Part shown: piece after piece, positions 46,570 to 56,926 of the stretch
Layout of the letters: each line of letters opens with the position of its first letter
Numbering within the stretch: the stretch's first letter is position 1
Source: Chloranthus sessilifolius
Taxonomy: Eukaryota > Streptophyta > Magnoliopsida > Chloranthales > Chloranthaceae
Reading direction: 5' to 3'
NCBI GenBank assembly: GCA_021018995.1
Contig: CM037596.1
Coordinates: forward strand, 70,888,867-70,952,866
Length of the DNA: 64,000 bases
Made by a program: the position numbers and the translations under genes
The notes under the pieces: generated by a model
What the model was told of the DNA's origin: nothing
Seen by the model: only the letters and a program-made list of their open reading frames with translations
Databases searched by the model: none

Positions 46570-47470
46570 TGATTACAGCTCACTCTAGTACCTCAACACC
46601 ACGTGTCTTCACCCAAGAGTTCGTTTAGAAAATTTTGAATTTGAAGCACTTTAGTGCTTCAGTCTATGCAATAGGGGTGTATTTTTGGTCACATTTTCCT
46701 CCCCCACTCGATGCGTTGACGCCCTCGTCAACATCCGAACTCCTACGTCAATTCCTCAACACACAATCTGGTCTTCACCGAAGCACAACTCGAATCTGAA
46801 TCGCAGTTAGTGCACTTCACTGCATACATTTACAATTCTGTGCTAGTACGTCAACCATTTTCGGTGTCTTCACCCCACGTAGTGTTCTAGCCAACTTGGT
46901 CCTGTCAATATTTCACCCAGGTATCTTTATATACCAGTTCCTCATACGACCAGAAGCAACTTGATCGTTAGCATCCAAGTTTGAGCAACTCATTGCACCT
47001 CGTAGCTCTTTAGGTTTTCAACAGTTCATCTTCACCCAGGAGTCTACCTTTCATCTGCACTGCCGTCTAGCACCTCGACACCTCTGTGTCTTCGCCCAAG
47101 AGTTCAACCTATGTTTGATTTGTTGAACTCCAGTACCTCAACGTATATTTCCAACCACGAGACTACCACCCAAGTTGCCTCAACTTGAGCAAAATTGCAG
47201 CTCTAGTACCTCGACACCACGTGTCTTCACCCAAGAGCCTGTCGGTGAGCGATCATGCCCAACCCATCGAAGCTTATCTCTTTTGATCGTAGCAACCGAC
47301 GGAACCTAGCTTTGTCGATAACCACACAAGCCCTCAAAGATCCCGCAGCACTCTAGTACCTCAACACCTCTGTGTTTTCACCCAAGAGCCTGCCATGAGC
47401 ACCTTGCTCAATCAATGAAGCTTTATGCTTCTCACACTATAGTACCTCGACCTCTGTCTTCACCCAATAG
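46570..47470 (+). repeat. Interspersed TAGTACCTCRACACCACGTG repeats
   Basis: A 35-base phrase (CTAGTACCTC.ACACC.CTGTG.TCTTCACCCAAGAG) recurs at least five times (about 46583, 47082, 47208, 47353, 47440) with variable spacers. Repeat-derived reading frames in this region are not genes. Confidence 0.75.
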
Positions 47471-47926
47471 TGTGACTCGAGTCACCTCCTGCAACTCGAC
47501 TTACAGTCCTTCGCGTAGACCAAGGATTTCAACGATCGCCTGGGACTCACTTTCTTTGAAGATTCCCATTTGGCTCTCCTATTTACTTCCTCTGAAGCTA
47601 TACTGGATCACCTAGGACTCGCTTCCTCTGAAGGTACCCATCTAGCTCATCCATTGGCTTCCTCTAAAGCCACGCTAGATCTTCATCCAGCCATCCATCA
47701 CTCGCGAACGTTGTGCCTTATTGTCACACAACAAAGCAACGAGCTTCTGACCCCTACTCTGGTTCAGCCTAGCTCAATACAGTTCTCGCGATAGCTCGCT
47801 GAACTGTATCATCGATCCTAGGCCATCGCAACATATTGATCCTTATTGCTGCCTACCAGCGGTCTAGACCCTCATGTCATCTTTCAGCGACCGATTCTTA
47901 AAATCTCAACTTCTTCAAGTGAGGAT

Positions 47927-48545
47927 GGAGCATCCTACCTGCTCTTTTCCATCCATGGCAACAATGCTCTCAGCACCAACGTGATCCAAAGTCTCATGTT
48001 GGAGATCACTAGCGTTCATCCACCTCGGACCGACTCGCTACTTCAACATGTGGCCCTCGTAGCCAACAAGTTGTTAAATGTGAATGGAGCATCCTACCTG
48101 CTCTTTGCCATCCATGGCAATGATGCTCTCACCACCAACGTGATCCAACGTCTCATGTTGGAGATCACTAGCGTTCATCCGCCTCGGACCAACCCGCTAC
48201 TTCAACATGTGGCACTCGTAGCCAACAAGTTGTTAAATGAGAATGGAGCATCCTACTTGCCCCTTGTCATTTATAGCAATGGTGCTCTCAGCACCAACGT
48301 GACCCAACATCTCATGTTGGAAGTCACTAGCGTTCATCCATCCTAGACCGACCCGCTACTGCAACGTATAGCCCTCATAGGCAAAATCATCGTGAAGAGA
48401 GAACGAAGCATCCCCCGTGCTCCATGTCGACATGGCAATGGTGCTCTCAGCACCTGTGTGACTCAACGTCTCATGTTGAAAGTCACCAGCATCCATCCAC
48501 CTCGGACCGGCCCGCTAATTCAACGCGTGGCTCACATGGCCAACT
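47927..48545 (+). repeat. 159-bp tandem repeat, four copies
   Basis: Units start at 47927, 48086, 48245 and about 48411. Each starts GGAGCATCCTACCTGCTCTT and includes CAACGTGATCCAACGTCTCA. The first two are nearly identical, the last is eroded. The apparent 166-codon frame is a by-product: its peptide repeats with the DNA. Confidence 0.9.
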
Positions 48546-48725
48546 AGCGTCGAGTTCCTTTTTCGCGAAAAATAACCCAGCAGTACCGTCCCTTTGTGCG
48601 CGACTCAATCGCGTCTCAATCGCAGATGTGCAACTCTACTGCATACAAGTAACTCTGGTTGTCACAAAATTAGAGCGCACCTCATCGCTCTAGCTTGCCA
48701 AAGTAGTCCCAATCTGAACGATCTA

Positions 48726-48737
48726 GCTTTGATACCA
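48726..48737 (-). other. Primer binding site of nested element
   Basis: Reverse strand TGGTATCAAAGC, 11 of 12 bases of the initiator tRNA-Met site TGGTATCAGAGC. Other partial matches sit at about 46488 (GGTATCAGAGC), 46393 and 48816 (TGGTATCTGAG). Confidence 0.7.
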
Positions 48738-48739
48738 AA

Positions 48740-50412
48740 TGTCACGGGGTAACTTTTTCGACGCCCGTGCGGCGCCTCGCTATCGCGCACAGCGAGGCCA
48801 GCCTAACTCAGATACCAGTTTATCTCGAAGCATAACCTAACACTGGTTATCATGCTCTTGCAACATCTCGCTGCCACGCACAACGAGACCAACTTATCCA
48901 ACCATCACTCTAATACCACCTGCCTAGAGGACGAAAACTCTCGCATCGTGGTTGCCTTCACTTGAGGCAAACCCACTCAATGAATTGTGTCTAATCACAA
49001 CAAGCATGCCAGCACCTCAGTGCTACTTGGCCTGCCTAGCTTCACCCTGTGCAAAGCACTAGTCCCTCGCTTCAGACAGTGGCATGCATCTCATCATGCC
49101 ATTCAAGCCAACCATTGTGTGTGGCCCACGCGACCAGCACACTTGGAGTAGTATGCAGCTCTTCATGCTCTCCAAACCAAGCATCATATGTGGCCTGCAC
49201 GACCAACACACTTTCGCTCCAGGCCCTCAGCTAGTGTACGCCACTGCGTCCCACGTAGCCCTTGAGTGCCCACGTGAGGTCACCGACCTATGTGCTCCGC
49301 GACGCCGGCATGGGGCCACATGGTAACCTCACCCCAGGTGGCACATGACATCGCCGCAGTGCCGCGTTGCTGCAGTGATGTTCTAGGCCCACCCCTAACC
49401 TAGAAAGCCCATGCGCTCGTCCCGCAACGCAAGGCCCCATGTGTGGGAGAATAGCTCCACAGCTCCCTTCTCCCTATATAAGGGTAAAATAGTCATTCGG
49501 CCAAAATGGCAGGAGAACCTCAAACCTATTGGTTTGACATACCGCAACGCCCTCCCGCATCGCTAGCCCACTTGGCTCAGTCGCGTCCGTGTCGCGACTG
49601 CGTCTTACCCACATGCGACCGTGTCGCGCCCTTGCAATGCGACCACTTTGCCAGGCCCTCTTGGCCCCATGTCGCGTGCCCTCCTGGCACCACATGTCGT
49701 GCCCCAAGCACCATGCGGCAACTATGTCACATCCGTGTCGCGTCCGCGTCGCGACTACGTCATGAGGCCCTCATGGCCTTATGTCCAACATAGCACTGTG
49801 TCATGACTATATCGCAAGGCCCTCATGGCCTCATGCCGCGTGCCCTCATGGCACCACATGGCGTACCCTCATGGCACCGCATCATGTCTGAGTCGTGACT
49901 GTGTCTCGTGTCCACTCGACACCATATCGGGTCTGTCATTACACCTAGATGTCGCGCGCCCTTGGCACTGCATCACGTGCCCTCTTGGCATCGCATCGCT
50001 TGCCGTACAAGCCAGATGTTGCGTGTCCTCTTGACACCACATCTCATGCCAACATGGCACCACCTCACATGCCTTATAGCACTCGGACATAGCGTGCCCT
50101 CTTGACACCACATTGCGTGCCCCTACGCGGAGCACCGCACTACGTGCCTTATGGCACCAAGACATCGCGTGCCCTCTTGGCACCACATCGCATGCACCTA
50201 CACAGAGCACCGCATTCCATGCCCCCACGTGCGTCTATTCACCATCGCATCGTATGTAAGGGACACCTGCACGCATCGCAGGGCCACGTGCCTCTGCGCC
50301 CACGCGCTACACGGCTAGCTTACAAGGTCTGCTTGCCTTATTGCTAGCTAAGTGCCCAGTTCCAAGGTCGTCATACCTTCATGCTGGCGCACAGATTAAT
50401 GAGGCCGTCACA
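48740..50412 (-). repeat. 5' LTR of nested element with GTGCCCTCWTGGCACC repeats
   Basis: Runs TGTGACGGCC...CCCCGTGACA on the reverse strand. Between about 49640 and 50260 it holds many imperfect copies of a GC-rich phrase (CGCGTGCCCTCTTGGCACCA then CATCG), about 35 bases each, which contain the palindrome GTGCC..GGCAC. GC content is much higher than in surrounding DNA. Confidence 0.6.
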
Positions 50413-50503
50413 AGTGGCTGAGGCTTCGGGAGACGTTGATCTGGGAGATTCGGATTATGTGCCTAGGGACGAGTTGGAGCCTCCTCCCGAGGACTTCTTC
50501 TAG
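50413..50503 (+). other. Acidic short ORF in Tekay-3 5' LTR, broken by nested element
   Basis: VAEASGDVDLGDSDYVPRDE then LEPPPEDFF and TAG at 50501-50503. The CGTCGCAG acceptor-like site is on the other side of the nested insertion (46293-46300). Better preserved in the 3' LTR. Confidence 0.5.
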
Positions 50504-50872
50504 GAGACTCTGCTGTGTACTTTGGTAGAGAGTCAATTTTGAGAGCAGATTGTACGGCTTAATATGTCAAGCCTTTATTTTTGTCAAACAATGTAATTAG
50601 ATGGATGTAATTCTTTTGGGTGAACCATATGGGGTGATCTATTTATCACCGATGGTTCGGATCGATTCTCTGTTCATGGAGTGGCATGAAAGTAGAATCG
50701 TCTTTTGCATATGCCAGATGGGCATATTGATTTTCCGCCTTATGCAGTTATTTACTTTATCTGGTTATTATTGCTTGCTATACCAATGTTCCATGCATAG
50801 TTTTGGGGCACGGTCTGGAGGATCGTGCTGATGGCATGGGTTTCGGGGTGCTGAAATCTGGGCTGTCATAGT

Positions 50873-50884
50873 TGGTATCAAAGA
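50873..50884 (+). other. Primer binding site of Tekay-3
   Basis: TGGTATCAAAGA two bases after the LTR end; close to the initiator tRNA-Met site. Confidence 0.8.
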
Positions 50885-50972
50885 TTTTCTTTTAGAAATT
50901 CTGACAATCATTCTTTTGTCAGAGCATAGGGACTTCTACTAATGAAAACTTTATTTTCACGTGTAGACCGTT

Positions 50973-52294
50973 ATGTATTCTAGAGAAAGGGGCCGACCCA
51001 GGGGCGGCCATAGTAGAAACTTGCGTAGCCGAGATGATTTTATCTCGAATACAAATAGAGTGCCTGTAGGAGATAGAGGGGCTTCAGGCAGTGGTGGCCA
51101 AGGGACCCAAGATCTGGCAGAGACTTAGGATCGAGATTAGAGAGAACAGGAAAGAGTCAGAGAAAGAAATGAGAATAGAGAGGAGCGTCAGAGGATGATG
51201 CACACCATGGAGACCATGGCGGCTGCTATGGCCCAACAGGCAGCATCCTTGGTAGCTCATACTGCCCACGAGCAGCATCAGCCACCGACACCTCCAGTGG
51301 CTCCGACACCGCCAGTGTCTTCTGCTTTTACTGAGTTTAGGAGGATGAGACCTCCTAGCTTTTCAGGGCAGGCAGAGCCCATGACAGCTGAGAACTGGCT
51401 GAGTGAAATGGAGAAGGTGTTTAGTGTGCTCACGTGTATAGAGGACGAGAGCATCCGTTAGGCAGCCTATATGTTGGATGGAGAGGCTGGGCCTTGGTGG
51501 AAGTCTGTTTCACGAGCTAGGGCTCAGGAGACTCCAGATTTGCCCTGGACTTGGGATGAGTTTGTGGAGGAATTCAATAAACAGTACTTCCCGGAAGTGG
51601 TGAGGAACCAAATGGAGATTCAATATCTACAGCTTGTTCAAGGGAAGATGACTGTTAGAGAGTATGGGGTGGAGTTCATGCGACTCGCTCGCTTCGCGCC
51701 TGACTACATCATCTCTGTGATGAGAGCAAAGAGGTTTCAGTAAGGGTTGAGATTAGATGTGAGGGGAAGAGTAGCACTATTCCAGCCGAGGACCTATGGA
51801 GAGGTCATGAGCAAGGCCTTGGTGGTAGAGGAAGAAAATAATAACAAGTACTGCCAGAAGAAGCAGCAGGGAAGGTGGAATGTGGACCAAACTAGAACGG
51901 GGAACTATGAGCCGGTGAACAAAAAGTCGAGATTCGTAGCATGCAATTAGAAACCACCATTCCAAGGAGGCTATGGGAGACCAGCACAGCAGAGCAATCA
52001 ACAAAAATTTCCATTACTTGCGTAGGGGAGGCCGATGAGATATGAGAGCCGCGCTATTACTACCGGAGCTACAGTTACACAGGGGTTCTCGGGAGCAGCT
52101 TCTTCCACACCACAAGAGACTTGTGCCAAGTGTGGGAAGTCTCATAGAACGGCCGACTATAGGCAGGGAACTCGGGGTTGTTTTAGATGTGGCAAGGTGG
52201 GCCACTTGATCAAAGAGTGCCCTGAGATGAACAAAGGGAAGACGACTTCAGCTCCTATTCCACGACCGATAAAAGCAAGGAAGTCGATCGTCTA
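50973..52294 (+). pseudogene. Tekay-3 gag
   Basis: Starts MYSRERGRPRGGHSRN. Then an Ala/Gln helix (MAAAMAQQAASLVAHTAHEQ), a Pro-rich linker, the capsid core GEAGPWWKSVSRARAQE with WTWDEFVEEFNKQYFP and EYGVEFMRLARFAPDY, and two zinc knuckles (CAKCGKSHRTADY with last Cys to Tyr; CFRCGKVGHLIKEC intact). In-frame stops near 51119, 51135, 51460, 51743, 51948 and 52023; where the family residue is clear it is Gln, changed to TAG or TAA. The start at 50973 is the first Met after the primer site. Confidence 0.85.
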
Positions 52295-52512
52295 AGGGAG
52301 AGCCTACGCAGTCACAACTCAAGAGGCTTAGAATACAAATGATGTGATCCAAGGTGAGATTTCCTTTAAATAAATAATTTCAATTCTTGAAAATTTTAGA
52401 TAGAGAAGGTGCATCCATATAGAAAATATAAGAAAACTTGCATGTAATAAATTCTAGTATGATGATAGACATTATATATATGTGTATGTATGATTAGGTA
52501 CATTATAAATTT
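52295..52512 (+). other. AT-rich insertion between gag and protease
   Basis: The frame VTTQEA..NTNDVIQGEISF runs to about 52372 and is resumed by SDVTYEARLLIDPGSTHSF at about 52526. The roughly 150 bases between are AT-rich with no coding value. GTGAGATT and an AG suggest an intron, but removing them would shift the frame, so a small insertion is more likely. Confidence 0.5.
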
Positions 52513-52522
52513 ATAAGAAGGG

Positions 52523-55500
52523 AAGCGACGTGACATACGAAGCTCGATTGTTGATAGACCCGGGGTCTACCCACTCATTTGTTACCCCTCGCTTCACAAG
52601 GAGGATGAAAGTCAACCCAGAGGAGTTAGACTTTATTTTAACCGTGATGGTTCCTACTGGGAAATCGGTTGATATCGAAAAGGGTTGCAATTCCGTGATC
52701 GTGAGAGTCATGGATGGAGACGTCTTTGAACTACCGGCGAACCTAATTCTGTTGGACCTGTAAGGATTCGACGTGAACCTTGGCATGAATTGGCTATCGA
52801 CTCACTATGCGATGGTAGATTGCAAGAACAAGGTCATCATCTTCAAACCCAATACGAGGAGATCATTTAGATTTTGAGGGAAGAGGTCGACACATATGCC
52901 ACTTATCTCGGCAGTCAGGGCCTAGAGTTTGATCAGAAAAGGGTGTAGTGGATACTTGGCATTCTTGAAGGAGCATAAAGAAGAGAAGAATGTTATCTCC
53001 GAGATAGCCATGGTGCGAGAATTTGAAGATGTATTTCCAGAGGAATTACCAAGATTACCTCCAGAGAGAGAAGTGGAGTTCGCCATCAACTTAGCACCAG
53101 GAATGGAGCCTGTTTGTAAAGCACCATACAGGATGGCTCCAGCTGAGTTAAAGGAATTGAAGGAGCAGTTACAAGAGCTAATGGACAAGCGGTTTGTTAG
53201 ACCGAGCGTGTCTCCATGGGGAGCACCGGTCTTGTTTGTAAAGAAGAAAGATGGGTCAATGCGTCTGTGTATTGACTATCGACAATTGAACAAACTCACT
53301 ATTAAGAAACGATATCCTTTACCTAGGATAGATGAGTTGGTTGATCAACTGCAAGGAGCGAGATACTTTTTCAAGATCGATCTGAGATCTGGATACCATC
53401 AATTGAGAGTCAAGGCAGAGTATATTCAGAAGACTGCTTTCAGGACTCGGTACAGACACTATGAATTCCTAGTGATGCCGTTTGGGTTGACAAATGCCCC
53501 AGCGTCATTCATGGATCTGATGAATAGGGTGTTTAAACCACACCTAGACTCTTGTGTCGTAGTGTTTGTTGACGATATCCTGATCTATTCAAAATCAGAG
53601 GAAGAGCATGAGAAGCATTTGAGAATAGCCCTATAGACTCTACGTGAACACTAGTTATACGCCAAGCTCAGCAAGTGCGAGTTTTGGTTAGAAGAAGTTA
53701 GCTTTTTGGGACATGTCGTCTCAAAGCATGGTGTCACTGTAGATCCAACAAAAATCGAAGCAGTGGTCAATTGGGAGCAACCAAAGACCATGACCGACGT
53801 CCATAGTTTCCTTGGATTAGCGGGTTACTATCGACGTTTCGTTGAGGGATTTTCAAAGATATCGGGACCACTCACGAGACTCACATGGAAAGACACATGG
53901 TTCGAATGGAGTGAGGCATGCGAGAAGAGTTTTCAAAAACTCAAGAAGAGACTCACTTCAGCTCCAGTATTAGTGATTCCTTCAGGCAGTGGAAGGTTTG
54001 CAGTGTATAGTGATGCTTCGTATACTGGTTTGGGTTGTGTGCTTAATCAACACAAAAAGGTGATAGCGTATGGATCGAGATAGTTGAAAGAGCATGAGAA
54101 GAATTATCCGACACATGACCTAGAATTAGCAGCGGTCATATTTGCGCTAAAGATTTGGCAACATTACTTGTACGGTGAGACCTTTGAGATCTTCACCATT
54201 CATAAGAGCCTCAGATATCTGTTTACACAGAAGGAACTAAATATGAGGCAACGCAGATGGATGGAGTTCCTCAAGGACTATGACTGTTCTATACAGTACC
54301 ATCAGGCAAGGATAATGTAGTAGCCGATGCCTTGAGTCGGAAGGGTTCAGCTCTGTTGGTTAATTTGATTTTGGGTATGCACCGATGAAAGTTATTTGAA
54401 GATCTGGCAATATATGATGCAAACATCGAGTTGCAAGCTACAGGAGCCTTCTTATCTAATATATCAGTGAGACCGGTGATATTTGAGCATATCCACGAGC
54501 TACAGATGAAAGACTCGGCGCTAACCAAGATTCGTCAAGATGTAACTGAAGGCATTAGATCTGAGTTCTCGGTCAAGGAGGATTGCTCCTTATTGTTCAA
54601 GGGCCGTCTTTGCATTCCGGACAATGGCGACTTATGGCGAACAATTCTTGATGAATCTCACAAATCCAACTATGCGATTCACCAGGGTAGCACAAAGATG
54701 TACCAAGACTTGAAAAAGAATTACTGGTGGAGAGGTTTGAAGCAAGATGTAGCGAGTATGTGTCGCAGTGTTTGATGTGCCAACAAGTAAAAATCGATCA
54801 TAGACACCCCGCGAGATTATTGCAGCCTCTACCTATACCAGAATGGAAGTGAGAATCCATCTCTATGGATTTCATTGTTGGGCTACTGCGTACTGCAAAG
54901 AAGTACAATGCCATTTGGGTAGTGGTCAATCGATTGACCAAGTCAGCGCACTTCTTGCCTTATAACACGATGTATACGGCAGAAAGACTCGCAGAGCTAT
55001 ATATGAAAGAGATCGTCCATTTGAATGGAATTCCGAGTAGCATTGTTTCCGACCGTGACCCATTATATACATCAAAGTTTTGAAAGAAATTTCAAGAAAG
55101 AATGGGAATGCGACTAGATTTCAGTACAACATTCCATCCATAAATCGACGGGCAGACGGAGAGGGTCAATCAGATCATTTAGGACATGCTTTGGGCATGT
55201 ATGTTAGAATTACAAGGATCATGGGATCAGCACCTACCGTTGATTGAGTTCGCATATAACAACAGTTTTTAGACGAGGATTGGGATGACACCATATGAAG
55301 CTCTTTATGGACGGCGATGTAGATCGCTCATCAATTGGGAAGAAATCGGGGAGAAATTTGTTTTGGAACTCGAAATACTTGAAGATAATGCCACCTATGT
55401 TCGTATGATAAGGGCAAAACTCAAAGCGGCTCAGAGCAGACAGAAAAGCTACGCCAATATCAAGCGGACGAGTATAGACTTTAAGGTGCGTGAACATGTG

Positions 55501-55911
55501 TTCGTGAAAGTGTCACCTATGAAGGGGGAGATGAGATTTGGAAAGAGAGGGAAGTTAAGTCCCCGCTATCTTGGACCATTTGAGGTTCTAGGTCGAGTAG
55601 GGGAAGTTGCTTACCGCATTGGATTGCCACCATTATTTGATCAAGTACACAATGTGTTTCACGTATATATGCTCAGGAAGTATCTTAATGTCCCTGATCA
55701 TGTGTTGAGCGACAAATCATTTGAGATGCATGAGGATATGAGCATGATCGAAGAGCCGGCAGAGATTCTGGATCGAAAGGAACAAGTGCTGCGAACCAAA
55801 GTGATTCCATTAGTGCTTATTCAATGGAAGTATCATCCGGCCGAAGAAGCTACGTGGGAACAAGAGGCCGACATGAAAGAACAGTATCCGGACTTGTTTG
55901 CGACAGCTTGA
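52523..55911 (+). pseudogene. Tekay-3 pol: protease, RT, RNase H, integrase, chromodomain
   Basis: Protease LIDPGSTHSF (52549-52580). RT has [44 protein letters not shown] and [12 protein letters not shown]. RNase H has [16 protein letters not shown] and [20 protein letters not shown]. Integrase has a finger (HKSNYAIHQGSTKMYQDL ... CLMCQQVK), SMDFIVGL, SDRDPLYTSKF and GQTERVNQ. The chromodomain lies in VIPLVLIQWKYHPAEEATWE. Two frameshifts (near 54302 and 54752) and about a dozen stops (52762, 52924, 53635, 53654, 54082, 54387, 54852, 55082, 55142, 55183, 55271), each explained by one transition in a Gln, Trp or Arg codon. All catalytic residues of RT and integrase are still readable. Confidence 0.95.
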
Positions 55912-56926
55912 GGGCAAAAAAATAATAATAATAAAAAAAATAAAAAAATTTGTATCACCGCAAGCATGTTTGCGGATTTAAACTGTATGTTGTAATCCAA
56001 TGTCGATCTGCTGATCAATTTGTTCAATAGAAATAATTTTTAATCCGCATAGTGTTCCTAATACCATGTCGAATGCATACTTAGAATTCATCATAGCCAT
56101 GACATGACCGTAAAGACCGGTCTCACAAACCAGTGACCAACTAGTCATGTTTTACCAAGAAACCAAAAGAGACAAAAAAATAACAAAAATTTGAAAATCT
56201 GATCAAAACCGATTAGTCGATTTGGGAGTTCGATTAATAGATTTTGGTCGATTAGTCGACTGGCATACTCCAGTGAGTGGATATTGAAGGGAGATACAGG
56301 AAATGGATAAAATGAAATTTCGATTAATCGATTCGGGTTTCGATTAATCGATCTTGGAATTCGATTAATCGTTATTGGAAATTCGATTAATCGAGTGATT
56401 GAGAATTTTAGGAAAATTTGAAGAACTTTACAATTTTGATTAATCGAAGTGAAATTTGATTAATTGATTTTGGGATTTCAATTAATCGATTTTGGGATTT
56501 CGATTAATCGACTTAGAGATTCGATTAATCGATTGGCTCACGCCAGTGAGCTCGAAAAGTTAAAATTTTAAGTGACCACGATTTCGATTAATCGAAATTG
56601 ATTCGATTAATCGATTTTGAGTTTCGATTAATCGATTTTGGAAATCGATTAATCGATTTCGCGCGACTGAATCGGGGCCTATATATATAAAACGGGGGGG
56701 ATTTCTCCCCATTTGAAAATTTGGGGTTTTTGTTCTTGCGCACCTATCCTTCTTCCTCTTCAAGCGACTATGCACCTAGGGTTTCTTGGAGTTTCGAATC
56801 AATTTCGGATCGAAATCGTTTGCATTTGGATAGAATACCTAAGGTAAAACCCTAGATTTCGACTTTCTTTCCATTTCGAGCTATAACACCCTAGTTTTTA
56901 TAATATTTTTACCAAAATGCCACCTA
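55912..56926 (+). other. Spacer between Tekay-3 pol and extra ORF, with palindrome cluster
   Basis: Untranslated. Contains the TCGATTAATCGA cluster (separate entry) and then CT-rich leader-like sequence (CTATCCTTCTTCCTCTTCAA) just upstream of the extra ORF, with TATATATATAAAACGG at about 56680-56695 as a possible TATA box. This arrangement suggests the extra ORF has its own promoter. Confidence 0.45.
56210..56665 (+). repeat. TCGATTAATCGA palindrome cluster upstream of the extra ORF
   Basis: About a dozen exact or near copies of the 12-bp palindrome TCGATTAATCGA, separated by 10-30 bases that often read TTTTGGGATT or TTTTGG. Interrupted by GGCTCACGCCAGTGAGCTCG and GGCATACTCCAGTGAGTGG. The same motif forms a cluster in the 3' LTR. 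Confidence 0.95.

Larger units (their letters stand above)
46318..50412 (-). mobile_element. Nested noncoding LTR element (LARD-like), reverse strand
   Basis: Left edge TGTCCCGGGGTAAC, right edge GAGGCCGTCACA. A segment of about 180 bp at 46318-46498 repeats at 48740-48918. On the reverse strand the right unit ends CCCCGTGACA and is followed by TTTGGTATCAAAGCTAG, a primer-site match, so 48740-50412 is read as its 5' LTR and 46318-46498 as what remains of its 3' LTR. The internal part has only tandem repeats and no gag or pol. Target duplication is worn (AACG/AGTG). Confidence 0.65.
45640..50870 (+). repeat. 5' LTR of Tekay-3, split by a nested element
   Basis: Begins TGTAATATCTTGAAAATTTG and ends TCTGGGCTGTCATA (last CA changed to TA). 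Pieces 45640-46317 and 50413-50870 belong to the LTR; 46318-50412 is the nested element. Relative to the 3' LTR, the stretch equivalent to 59074-60545 is missing at about 46067. Confidence 0.9.

Noticed and set aside
47846..48346. 166-codon forward frame with repeated peptide
   Set aside because: The peptide repeats exactly with the 159-bp DNA tandem repeat; no domain; lies in a noncoding element.
49474..50347. Several 60-119 codon frames on both strands
   Set aside because: By-products of GC-rich 35-base repeats; overlapping frames on both strands and no domain.
52340..52525. Spliced intron between gag and protease
   Set aside because: GT and AG borders can be found, but removing the segment puts protease out of frame with gag.
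56210..56665. CRISPR-like array
   Set aside because: Repeats are 12-bp palindromes with short, similar spacers in a plant retrotransposon; no CRISPR structure.
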